Of a stretch of 45,009 nucleotides of DNA, positions 8,656-19,132 are shown piece by piece (within the stretch, counting starts at the first letter, position 1; each line of letters starts with the position of its first letter). The position numbers and the translations under genes were made by a program. This stretch comes from Acanthaster planci (taxonomy: Eukaryota; Echinodermata; Asteroidea; Valvatida; Acanthasteridae). The notes beneath the pieces are model-generated. The model was given only the letters and a program-made list of their open reading frames with translations. It ran no database searches and was not told where the DNA came from. Where the stretch lies: contig NW_019091509.1 in the NCBI RefSeq assembly GCF_001949145.1, positions 497,687 through 542,695 of the forward strand, written 5' to 3'.

Positions 8656-9810
8656 CTAAACTCCATCCCTGTAGTGTGCAGGCCGGTTAATTTCCCTTCC
8701 ACTCCTTGTTCTGATTTTAGGCTCGGGAACTGCAGTATGTACAGTGTATGCTTCTTTGAAAGAGCTTGCATTTGTAAACGGTTGGGCCAAAAGGCTCAAA
8801 TTATAAGCATGATCATCTGTGTCATAGACATGTTCATCTTCAAGATCACCATTCCCAATCAACCTGTTGCGCAATTGCCTCGACCAAAAAGGAATGTCAT
8901 GATCTTCACACCTCTTAAGGAGATCGTGGTGAACGACCACGGTTTTCTCACAACTTGTAAAGTATTGGGGATATGGATTTTACCACCAAATGTGGTCCCT
9001 GCCAAACATGCAGCAATTTCTAAGACTGCCCAGTATGGGAAGCTTTGTTTAACTTGTAAACAAGGTCTCCCTCTTGGAACTGATAACAGTTTTGGTTCAG
9101 GTCATAGTTCTTCTTTTGATAATTCTGGGCGACATCATTGTTTTCTCTAGCTAGGGCATGAACCGTAATTTTATTATCTTTCAGCTTTTGGGCGTATTCA
9201 TGGAGTGGTTTATTTTGCATGTTATCAGTACAACCTTTAAGTTCGAAAACTAATTCTATTGGTTGAATAACCTCTCTTCCAAGCATAAGTATGTTTGGGG
9301 TTAAACCAGGTTGAACACTTCCTCTAAAGTGCCATCTCATAGTTTTCAAGATGGTTTAATTGTATCTTTCTACTTGTCAATTGGAGCATGGACAAAGCTT
9401 GCTCCCTGATCATTGTAAATTTGAAGGGGACCACCAAATCTTGAAATAAAACTACAGGTGGTGTTTGTGAACAAACACATAGCTGTTCCCCAAATGTTTT
9501 TTATTGTCTTTTGATGACCGTCAACGAGTATCATAAATTTGCAATCAATTGGATTACAAATAATTGCCAAAGTGGCATGTATAACTAAAAACATGAGTTG
9601 AAGTGGTGGTATGGCACAGTGGGGAGGCCACCAGATTGACATTAGTTTCCTTTAAGCAAGAAATAAGTTCACGAGTGTTACTATCCATTTCCGACCAGTC
9701 CAAATGGATGTCAACTTTGTCTTTACCAGTTTGGTTTATTTGAACCTGCCAAACACCTGGCTTATCGTCAGCTGGAGATGGGTCAATGAAGGAAGCGTGT
9801 CTCATCTGTG
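8656..9810 (-). pseudogene. Ty3/gypsy integrase, broken
   Basis: Fragments in several frames. The catalytic core shows a first aspartate in KFMILVDG and a second in QIYNDQGASF (about 9400-9540), and the glutamate motif QVERYN just upstream of 9349. Almost all of the ~30 residues normally between the second aspartate and the glutamate are gone, and a TAA follows QVERYN. Downstream come TPNILMLGREV, the GDLVYKLNK chromo/SH3-like segment (9020-9349) and a C-terminal tail VVHHDLLKRCEDHD ... RTRSGREINRPAHY (8656-8940). The part at 9554-9805 lies upstream of the core and is not otherwise recognised. The enzyme would have joined element DNA to the genome; this copy cannot. Confidence 0.85.
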
Positions 9811-9956
9811 ATCTACCTTGTCACGCTAAGAGTCTATGGTTGTGAGCAGCCGTTCGTGTACACTGTACGGCGTTGTTCAGTGTTTGCACGTAGCTCTGCT
9901 GCTTGAGCGTTACAACAACCTTTCAAAAACACTTCTCTGGCAAGAGTTTCGACCAC

Positions 9957-10949
9957 TTATGTGTTCGCTGTTGGGTAAGCTTGTGTGGCTATCTGCCTCA
10001 CTTGCTGCCAAAACTCCTGCAGAGTCTCGTCTTCAGTTTGCCGGAATGATGTAAGCTCCGCTCTGTAAATGATTGGGTCTTTTCTTCTGCCAAACATTTT
10101 TAGCAGCTGGTCCCTAGTTCTGTTGTAGCTTTGCCTTATTGATGGTTCTTGGAAAGGATACACTTCTAGTGCTTTTCCAGTTATTGCCCCAACTAATTGA
10201 ATTAATTTGGTTTCGTCATTCCATTGGCAGCAATTTGCTATTGTGTCGAATTTTGTTGCAAATGCGTAAAAATCAGTGGAACCATTGTAAGGTGCTAGTT
10301 TCGGGATCGCTGGCCGCGCGGTTGCACTTGATGCTATTAGCAGTTGCTGTTGTGACGATTGCGTCACACTTGTCCCAGCAGTTTGTTCTACTGTATTTGG
10401 ATTGGGGACTTGGAATTTGTGCGCCACAATGGGTGGGGCAGGAATGCCACCAGCAACAATGGGCTTTTGTTCAGTTGGAGCGGTTGGAATATTAGGTCCA
10501 TTTTGTTCGCCTAAAGCTATTGCATGTGTTTCGGTTTGAACGTGAGGTGGTAAGGATGGTGCCTTTTTCTCAATGGTTTTCAGAGTGGCGTCTATTATTG
10601 GGTCACTGGTGGATCAAATTGCTCCATTCACTGAAGCAGGAGACTCAATGGTTGGCAAAATTGGTTTTGTGTCCATTCGTAAGGCGGAAATTTCCAACTG
10701 TGGTATGGCATCCTTAGGGATTTTATTACCCTCGATGAGGTTCGTCAGTCGGTATTCTGAATTTTCAGATTGGATTTTAAGTTCGTTTATGGCCCCAGTT
10801 ATTGCCGGGGTGTTCGCTTTGATTATTTTACCTAATTCACCTATTTGATTCGCTAGGATCGTCACGGGGTCCGTAGCTTTTTTTTTAGTGTTTTGGTTTA
10901 ATTTCTTGGTTGGAATTTTTAAAGTCTTTGTCTGATGAAACATCTGCAC
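9957..10949 (-). pseudogene. gypsy-type Gag with one in-frame stop
   Basis: A single frame of 331 codons is interrupted only by TGA at 10614-10616. The C-terminal half carries a Gag capsid-like region: PKLAPYNGSTDFYAFATKF, QWNDETKLIQLVGAITGKA, TRDQLLKMFG, LTSFRQTEDETLQEFWQQV. The N-terminal half has a likely coiled coil (TILANQIGELGKIIKANTP, LTNLIEGNKIP). It would form the element's particle. The homology ends at the deletion that removed protease, RT and RNase H. The upstream helix-hairpin-helix segment is in a neighbouring frame and probably belonged to the same protein. Confidence 0.83.
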
Positions 10950-11139
10950 TGTATTTCACTGAAACTAGACCTTTCTCATGTAATAATTTGTGCAGTTTAG
11001 TTTGCAGGTTTGGGGAATCATGGAAGTCATCTTTGGTAACAGATCCTTTCTTAGATCTTAATGATACTATGGTTTCTGCAAATTTTATCCCTATGCCTGG
11101 CAGGGTTGTCAGTTGCTGAACCCCTTCGCATGACGAGGC
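10926..11139 (-). pseudogene. Helix-hairpin-helix (HhH) segment at the N terminus of Gag
   Basis: Reading GAA from 11127 on the minus strand gives EGVQQLTTLPGIGIKFAE, then IVSLRSKKGSVTKDDF. This is the ComEA-like HhH pattern: a helix, the hairpin LPGIG, and a second helix starting AETIVSLR. It continues open to about 10926, where an A-rich stretch shifts the frame relative to the main gag ORF. HhH motifs bind DNA backbone non-specifically. Position directly before gag suggests an N-terminal extension of that protein. Confidence 0.6.
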
Positions 11140-11339
11140 GGCTAGACACGCCGTAAAAACTGAGATCCTCAGCCCACTTTTCAGCTATTATTCTCGGCCC
11201 ACGCTCAAGCGAACACACTGAAAGAAGGCAGACCCTGGCTCTTGTATATATGGTAATTGGTCTTTGTGCGTAGCCCAGAAATGAAAAGACTGAATTTGCA
11301 TCATAATCGCCAGCTTCACAATAGTCCCCACATTGAAAA

Positions 11340-11530
11340 GAGGCAATAGGAATGTGGAAGGATGAGTAGAGCTGCATGCCACCAAACAACTTTTCACTGT
11401 GTAATTCAAAGCATGCAGAGCATGCAGGGCCAAAAGAATTTGCAGTTTGGCAAGTGGCCTTTGTGGCCAAGCGAGGCTGGAATTCTTGGTGTCGGCTTTT
11501 GGGAAGAAAAACCTGTCATCAAGGGGTTAA
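11340..11530 (-). repeat. Interspersed repeat ending at TTAA, copy 1
   Basis: Similar to 14650-14850 over about 190 bases, including gtgtaattcaaagc and ggccaagcgaggctggaat. Both copies end on the right exactly at TTAA, and on the minus strand both start TTAACCC, like a piggyBac-type end. No opposite terminus is seen. It sits in the leader of the LTR element. Confidence 0.6.
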
Positions 11531-12072
11531 CGAATGTCTCATTTATGTTGATAGCCACGTTTAGATGAATTAGTTAATACAACTTACAAACTATTTAAGT
11601 TACAGAGTGTTTGAAATCTGCTATAAACTTGGACAGCAAAATGCCATATCACCCACTTCCTATTGCAAATGCAAACGCCCCAGCTGGGAGTGATTGAAAT
11701 TACGACAGGTTGACCTAATTTGCAGTAGCGTTTGGAGAAATTGTGAATGAGTTTTGTTGAACAGATGATGCTTATTCTCCAAAGATTTTTGACAAAAGTG
11801 CTTCACAGCAGATTCCTTAGGTATATCTAGACATATCAAATACAATTTAAAAGCAAGTAGGTTTAACAGCGTGATTTTTTGTCAAAATACCCTTATTTAT
11901 TCATAACTACTTCAACTTTTTTTTTTACAGTCCCAACAAATGCCGGGACTTGTTGATAAAGAAAAAATATTATCCTAAATCTACCGATACCAAATGCAGA
12001 GATACATCGGTAAATAGCTCAAAGAACATTTTGGTGGCAATTAGACATTTCCTTCCGGGATATACTCACAAT
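11531..12072 (-). other. Non-coding leader of the LTR element
   Basis: Between the TTAA-ending repeat and the PBS-like site. No coding or structural signal beyond its position inside the LTR pair. Confidence 0.4.
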
Positions 12073-12090
12073 GATTTGTCTCATTGCCAA
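12073..12090 (-). promoter_or_regulatory. Primer-binding-site-like sequence
   Basis: The minus strand reads TTGGCAATGAGACAAATC immediately after the ACA that ends the 5' LTR. A TTGGC/TTGGT start directly after ..TACA is common in metazoan gypsy elements, and the other gypsy element here has TTGGTGACCC in the same position (25126-25135). Confidence 0.55.
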
Positions 12091-12269
12091 TGTAATTCAC
12101 CGGCGTACTATGGGGTGAGTCTCATGAGTCCACTGTAACACACACGGACACACATCTGGCAGTATTGCTTACCGGAGACAAGACTGCCCTGTGGTTGGCC
12201 GGCTCTCGCTGACCAGCCGCGGACATGCTTGAATGGTTTATTTGAATTCTATCAAGCACAATCACTACA
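12091..12269 (-). repeat. 5' LTR of the TatD-bearing LTR element
   Basis: 179 bases. On the minus strand it starts TGTAGTGATTG and ends GAATTACA. It is about 95% alike to the LTR at 6481-6662. The coding interior is far more decayed than this similarity would suggest. Confidence 0.88.
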
Positions 12270-12280
12270 CACTGTTAAAA

Positions 12281-12316
12281 TACATGTCGAACAGGGAAAA
12301 AAATCCAAAATTAATT
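12281..12316 (+). repeat. Inverted partial copy of the SINE body
   Basis: cagggaaaaaaatcc and its surroundings (about 35 bases) match the body of the tRNA-Ser-like SINE at 6240-6272, in opposite orientation. The two copies flank the LTR element on its outer sides. Confidence 0.5.
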
Positions 12317-13029
12317 TGCATCTCCCCGGCACAAATCCATCCTTGACTTGTTGCCAGCGCAGGTCAGAAAACCAAATATACTTGTTTGAACCCATTTAAG
12401 TTTTAAATCAGGCCTTTCAACTGACACCATGTGTTTCATTAAAGTAGACCTCAGTAAATCAGTCAGACGGAATGTACAGAGGTATCAAAATAATTAGTTA
12501 TTTGTTTCACGAGTGATCAGATAAATTTTGTACCAAACTACTGTTTTCAATGACCAAGTTTGTTGCACTGTAATGATTAATTACACTGTAACAGGAGCAT
12601 TTGAAAAGGAGCACTTGTTGGGTGCACCCATGTTCACGATCATTGTTATCATGCCTATTCGATGTCAACTCGTTCTGCAATTTCTTGCTCCGGTGCATGC
12701 ATTTTGTTTTAGTTTGGCTTTCGTTGGACTACTTTGGACTCTTCTAAGCAAGTAATTCATGCAATTTCAGGCCCGGAGGTCCCAGCTGAGGTCAAAAGAA
12801 TTTAAACACAGGGGCCCCTCGAAAACATCTCCCAATTGAGTCCATGTGTTGACGTGACCACGCAAATACAGTAATGATTTGTGTTGAGTACTGCTTTAAA
12901 CTATTGGTTGAGGCCTGACATAAAATCTTTAGAGTTTATTTACCTTGATATTTTGCATGCATTTTTCAGAACCAAGCCAAATTAACTACAAATCATGCAA
13001 AAAGCCTGTGCAACAACGCTAACAACGAA
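12317..13029. other. Intergenic, no feature recognised
   Basis: Short ORFs occur on both strands (for example 12528-12755) but show no recognisable motif. Confidence 0.4.
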
Positions 13030-13050
13030 TTGTGCATGCATAGTATAAAC

Positions 13051-13083
13051 TGCATGTGTACATGTGTACATGTGTACATGTAC
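13051..13083. repeat. Microsatellite of tgtgtaca-type units
   Basis: Three to four copies of an 8-base catgtgta unit at the left edge of the satellite region. Confidence 0.7.
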
Positions 13084-14649
13084 AAAGTCAATAGGTTTGA
13101 AAGTGTTTACAAAGTCATTGGACAAATTAAATCTTCAAAATTAAATCATAAATCTAATTATGATATCAAAGTGACATCATGCTTCTATGTTCATCATATG
13201 GTCTTTGCTTGGACCAAGTTTCATTTTGTGAAATGGTCAAAGTCTATGCCATTCTCGCAGTTAAAAACATGTACAAAACCTATTGAAAAAAAAATTCAAC
13301 ATTCAATAACAAAATCAGGTGATGACGTTATCATGACATCATGTTTCGGGGAACATGTTTGCTATAGGGTCCTTACTTTAGGCAACTTTGAAGAAGGTTG
13401 AAAATTATAAAGGGACTAAAGTGGTGCCAAAACTGTTTACAAAAGAAACAGGGTTTTGAGAGAAGAACAACCACAACAGGAAGAAGAAGAAAATAAAGCT
13501 CATCTATCTGTCGGCCAACAGAACAGGGCTTTTTCGCATTCCATTTGTTAATTTGAACAACCAATCTACTGCACAAACCTGATGGCGTAATTATTTCATC
13601 ATTACCATTAAGCTCCAAGGTTTCAACCCAATCAGGCATGCACTACAGGAAATAACTTGTTTTAAATAAAATGTAATTTGATTCCTCATCTCATAACCTC
13701 ATCATCACCTCTGGTAAATTTTCATTTAGAACTCTTCTTTTCCTTATTATCAGCAAAGTTTCAAATTGATGGGACATGTAATTCAGGAGATATAGAGTTT
13801 TAAGTATTGCACTTTTACTGTCACCTGACTTGTCATTTGATGAAGTCATCATCGTGGGGTCAATATTTATCTAAAGCACTTCATTCCCAAGATATCAGAA
13901 AGGTTTGAACCCAATCGGACATGCACTTCGGGAGATATAGTGCTTTGAATAGTGCACTATTAATGTCACATGACATGATCATCTGATATCATCACCACAT
14001 GAGGTCAATTTCATCTATAACACTTCCCTTTCTAAATACCTGCCAAAGTTCAACCCAATCAGACAGGCATTTCAGGAGAAATAGTACTTTAAAGAATGCA
14101 TATTTAATGTCTTGTGACTCCTCTGCTGATGACATTGTTATCACATGAAGTCAATCTCCGTTTGTAAACCTTCCCATCCTAACTATCTGAAAGGTTTCAA
14201 CCCAATCAGACATATATAATACAAAATACAATACAAAACATTGTGGATATTGGGGAAAGAGCATATATTTTAAACATCTGTCCCTTCAGGAGTTTCGTGC
14301 AATGCGATCTGCCCTCAGCGCCACATGTTTGAAATTCCTGATTACACGTCCTACGCACTTTGCGCTGCCTATGTTACAGGCAGATATTGTGCGTCCACGA
14401 CACAGTAGCCAATGCACAGTATGCAAATGGGTTTTTTTGAGATTGCAAATATTGGAAGGAGGTTTTTGTCGTCGGCGCTTCATCTGTGTGAAGATCATGT
14501 ACAACAGTTATGCACTTCATGCAGTTGACTTCAGTGTTTAGCTATCATCTAATAGACAATTCACGCTTAAATCTGTTACGGTTGATTTGTTACCAAATTT
14601 TGAAGAATAAAACAACGACAAATTGAGTGTTGTCTATAGTAGTTTTATT

Positions 14650-14850
14650 TTGAAATGAGGCAACAGGAAGCTTGAGTAGAGCCGCATGCCACCGAACAAT
14701 CAGCCTTTTCGCCGTGTAATTCAAAGCGAGCAGAGCACGCTGGGCCACAAACCGAGAATTTGCGGTTTTGGCAGGTGGCCTTCGTGGCCAAGCGAGGCTG
14801 GAATTCTTGGAGTTGGCTTTCGGAAAGAAATTCTCGCCGAGAAGGGTTAA
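14650..14850 (-). repeat. Interspersed repeat ending at TTAA, copy 2
   Basis: Second copy of the repeat at 11340-11530, ending gaagggttaa with TTAA at 14847-14850. Satellite sequence resumes directly after, consistent with insertion at a TTAA within the satellite. The other boundary (about 14220-14270) is unclear. Confidence 0.6.
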
Positions 14851-16562
14851 AAGATGCATCTTTATTGTCACATGTCTTATCAATTGATGATGTCATCATC
14901 ACATGAGGTCAATTTTCATGTAACCAACATCTCCGTCTATGTACCTGCAAAGTTTCCACTAGCGGGAACGTGTACTTTATGAGACGCTTTGAGGGGCTTT
15001 CAATGCACTTTTAATATCAAGTGACTTATCAACTGATGATGTCATCATCCCATGAGGTCAATTATCGTCTATCACACATCCCTTCTAGATATCTGTTTTC
15101 ATCATCAGTTTCAACTTGATCAGACATGTACTTTAGAAGATATAGGGCTGTGAAGGATGCACCTTTAATGTCATGTGTTTTGTCTCCTTGTCTTGTCGTG
15201 TCATCATCCTATGAAGTCATTTTTTTATCTATGACACATCCTCTTCTAGATATCTGCAAAGTTTCAACTCACTGGGATATTTACTTTAGGAGATATAGGG
15301 CTTCGAAGTTTGCACATTAAATACCCTGTCATGTGACACCTGATGATGTCATTATCACAATTTTCTTGACAGACTCTCTCTAGCTGGTGACTAAGTACAT
15401 GCACCTAATACATAGTCGGTTAGATTGATAAAACCGCCAAAGTCTGGCTGTTCAAAACGTGTACAAAACCTATCGGGAAAAATTAAGTATTCTAAATTCT
15501 ATAAAAATCGGTGGATCACTACATCATGTTTCAAGGCACATCTAAGCTACAAGGCAAAGAGTGTGCACCTAGTATATAGTCTGTTAGATTGATGAAAGTA
15601 CCAAAGTCTGGCTGTTGAAAACATGTACAATAGCTGTGGGACAAATTAAATATTCAAAATTCCCCCAAAATGAGGTGATACATCATCATGACATCATGCT
15701 TCAGGGCACATCTTTGCTATAAGGTCTTTGCCTGAGGCAACTTTGAAGATCTAACCTTGCAAAGGTGACCCCTAACAATGTCATTTTGAAGATTTTGTCC
15801 TGGGATCTTCTCTTCATGGTGGATAATGAATGTGACAAGTATGACTAATATGGCAAATGACAAATTTGGAATCGGTCCGATTGACCAGAGTGCCAAAGAT
15901 CGGCTGTTGAAAAGTGAGTACGAAACCTATGGCGAAAATAAAATTTTTAAAAATCAATAAAAAAATAACAAGGTGGCATCATCAAGACATCGTAAAATTG
16001 GTGTAATTTTTGTATCAGGGTCTTTGTTACCTGTAACTTTGATGTTAATTGAAGTTGGCTTAATTAGCAAAATGGTGCCTTGCAGACATGTACAAAGTCA
16101 GTATGCTAAAAACCCCTATGTAGGAAAACTGTACCCTTAAACTCAAGTGATTTGTGCGGAACTGAAAATTTTTCATGATATGTTACTTGATATTCTGACT
16201 CCAGGGTATATTTCAAATTGCACAACAGGACGTAAAATGTACAATTTCTCTTTCAATCTCATAGTAATCTTGAGTCGAAGTTGAGGACTACTTGCTCATT
16301 ACTATTGATAATAGTGTATCGCAGAAAAACGTGTACAAAATCAATGGAGAAAAACTTCAGCTTTAATCTCATGTCATGTGATCCCTGACGATGTCATTTT
16401 GATGATTTTGTCCAAGGATCTTCTCTTTATTGTGGATTATGAATGTGGACAAATATAGAATCAGTCTGATCGACCGTAGTCCAGAAATTTTGCTGTCGGA
16501 ACGTGTACGAACTTATGGGAAAACATTCAATATTCAAAAATCACTAAAAAAAAATAAAGGTA

Positions 16563-16585
16563 GTGGTTGTTACAGCAACAACCAC
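16563..16585. other. Perfect hairpin, 9-bp stem
   Basis: gtggttgtt and aacaaccac flank a 5-base loop inside the satellite region. No known function. Confidence 0.6.
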
Positions 16586-17539
16586 AGAGCTGTTTTGTAT
16601 TTTGAGTTGTTTAATGGGGAAAATAAACTATACAAAATCAATCGAAACAAAACATACAAGATGATGTCATCATGATATCATTAATCTGGAATGTATAAGG
16701 GTCTTTGTTGGCTGTAACTTTGATAATGATCAAACACCATGAAGTTACCAAAATGGTTGCTTAACATGTACAGAGTCATTGGGCTGAAATAAATATGGAA
16801 AAATCTATAATAAATCAGATGATGACATCATCATGATGTCATCCATTTGGAATAATTATTGTATCAGAGTCTTTGTTGGCTATCACTTTGATAACGATCA
16901 AACATTGCCTAGCTACAGTATTGGTGGCTTAAAAACATATACAAAGTGAAGGAACTAAAAACTTGTGCGGAAAACCCCCTCCTTTAAGTTGATACCACGT
17001 GATTTGTATTTAAACTGACAATTTAGTCTGATTTCTCTTTCGTTCTGGTAGTAATTCTCCGTCAAACTTTAGGACTGCCCACACATTATAAGGTCAATAA
17101 TAGTGTGTAGTAGAAAGATGTGTACAAACCCAATGGCAAAATATTCAAAATTCAAAACTAAATCACGTTATTATAATGAATTTGTTCAAGGATCATACTT
17201 GGATGATTAACTGAAGGTCTGTCAAGTTTGAAGTCAATCAGATGTATGAAACTACTGAAGTCCTATGGGACAAAAAAACATGTCTGAAAAAGAAAAGAAA
17301 AAAAGGGATTAAGAAAAGCAATAGCAGTTTAGGCTGCTAGCAGAAACAGCTAATAACATGGTGACGTCATCATGACGTCATGCTTCCGGGCACATCTTTG
17401 CTATAAGGTCTTTTCCTAAGGCATGTTTGATAAAACTCCAACCTTGCAAAGGGACAAAAGTGCCTCGCAGAAAAACTGTACAAATGAAACAGGATTTACG
17501 GAGAAGAACAAGATTACCTTTTCTGCAATCTGTGGAAAA

Positions 17540-17800
17540 GCCCATTAGACCATGTTAATATTCAGGGCATACCAGGCCCTGCTACAAGTATGGCTCACCA
17601 GACTATCGTGTACTTAGGGGCGCACCAAGCCCACCGAAAATGTGACGCACCAGGCCATCAAAGTTAGGCCACACCTGGCCCACCATTATACAACTCTTAA
17701 ACATGGCACTGTAGCCCATGTTAATGTAACAATTATAACACACCTGGCTCACCCATAAATGCTGAATAACAATCGGGCACACCAGACCCTGAAATCAGTA
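17540..17800. repeat. Minisatellite-like run of caccaggcc motifs
   Basis: Repeated variants of gcaccaggcc, cacacctggcccacc and cacaccagaccctg recur every 30-45 bases. They are imperfect and have no coding frame. Confidence 0.5.
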
Positions 17801-19132
17801 AAAGCCAACAGTCATGTTTACACCAATTAATTAATAACTCTGTAGTGAAAACACTTAACCTGAATTATTAAATCTGCAGGCACCCAATGTTCCTTCTTGG
17901 AGACTTACGGGAGGAATGGCCCATGGTGAGCTTCCATGGAGCCATTCGAGTGCCTGTCACAAAACATTGAGATTACAGCCATAGTGCCTCCATTGTATGT
18001 TCTGGCATTTGTAACTGGTAAAATAACTTTATTGACCATTGTAATAGATCATTTCTTGACCGTGTCTGTCAAAATTCCCGCCAAAAACTGCTTCAAAGTG
18101 CCAAGCTGACTCAAATCTAGATGCAGGATACATTTCCCTCATCTGAACCACTGGGGGGAAGAAATGGTTCTTGGTGTACATCCGAGAAACACAAAACTAA
18201 ATATTTGTGATAATGCCAAGCACATTGCCAAAATTTTGTTTACACAATAACATGTTACTTAACATAAGGTGGAGATGGGACGGAAGTGGGTAAACAAAAG
18301 TTTGGAAGTTGCACTATCTATTAGATCTTTACCCTATAAAGGCTGTGACAAAACTGACCTTAAATTACATTCCCTAAATCCATCAAGCCATGCCTCTTAT
18401 TAAGAAGATGCCCCATTGGTTACAAGTTTTGTCACAGAAGTTCCCTTATTGGTCTAAATTCTCTAATGTAAATGGCTGACACATTATGCTAATCATTCAG
18501 TGGATCCTTTTTAGAATTCTGTGTTTTCTACTAATTTTATAAAGACATTTTGACCAAGATGCTTGCTTCCAATTCAACACATACATGTACTTGCAGATAA
18601 GGAAAGCTTGTAAAAAATACTACCTAATAGTTCAAGTTGTGTTCATTCGTTTTAGACGTTCTGTATCCGCCATGGGACCGTATGGCGCGTCCCATCCAAT
18701 CAAAAAGTTTGCCAAACAAAAGGGGCAACCAACCAATCATTCGTGACGACAGACCACACCGATCTCCCAGTATTGCAGAGGCATATCTATGTACTTTTGA
18801 ACAGCTTGTCAAGGCAGTCCTGTACTTTCATATCTGTTCGGCAGTACTACATGTCTACATGTATTATGTTTTGCCAATGGAATGAACAAGTAAAGAATGC
18901 GGTATGTGGGGTAGTTCTGTCTCTTTTGCCATCGCAATATTGAATATAAATTAGATTACCATGCATACTGTTAGACAAACACTCTCATGGATCCACAGAC
19001 AGTTTTGCAAAAGAAAATTTGATGGTTTCTTGTTTCATCCAGATTCATGAACGTTTGTTTTATTTTGTGTACCTAAACAACAAATGCAATAACACTGGCT
19101 TTACGTTGTTGAACAATGATTTTGGTAAAGCC
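17801..19132. other. Intergenic, no feature recognised
   Basis: No motif or long frame supports a gene. The short ORFs near 18637-18943 overlap each other on both strands and match nothing I know. Confidence 0.4.

Larger units (their letters stand above)
6481..12269 (-). mobile_element. Internally deleted Ty3/gypsy-like LTR retrotransposon carrying a TatD-like sequence
   Basis: Two direct repeats of about 180 bases bound the block, at 6481-6662 and 12091-12269. On the minus strand both begin TGT and end ACA. A purine tract abuts the left LTR on its inner side, and a PBS-like TTGGC sequence abuts the right one, so the polarity is right to left, agreeing with gag then integrase. Contents in order: leader with a repeat insertion, helix-hairpin-helix segment, gag, damaged integrase, then a TatD-family nuclease sequence before the 3' LTR. 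Protease, RT and RNase H are absent between 9810 and 9957. No clear target-site duplication: acagt precedes, cactg follows. Confidence 0.8.
13030..17480. repeat. Degenerate satellite-like array with CRE-like palindromes
   Basis: Two related kinds of imperfect unit fill 4.4 kb. Between 13680 and 15360 a unit of roughly 165-180 bases repeats with the landmarks tcatcacatgaggtcaat, atctgcaaagtttcaac, cagacatgcacttcagg and agatatagtgctttga. Before and after it (13060-13440, 15400-17470) units carry tgtacaaaacctatggg and gacatcatgcttc..ggcacat. Longer blocks recur about 615 bases apart (15774 and 16389: gatttt gtcc ... ggatcttctctt), a higher-order periodicity. TGACATCA/TGATGTCA and TGACGTCA palindromes occur in most units. 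There is no conserved coding frame. A non-satellite insert lies at about 14220-14850. Confidence 0.75.

Noticed and set aside
13030-17480. CRISPR array
   Set aside because: Units are long, diverged and contiguous with no constant repeat/variable spacer pattern, and the DNA is eukaryotic.
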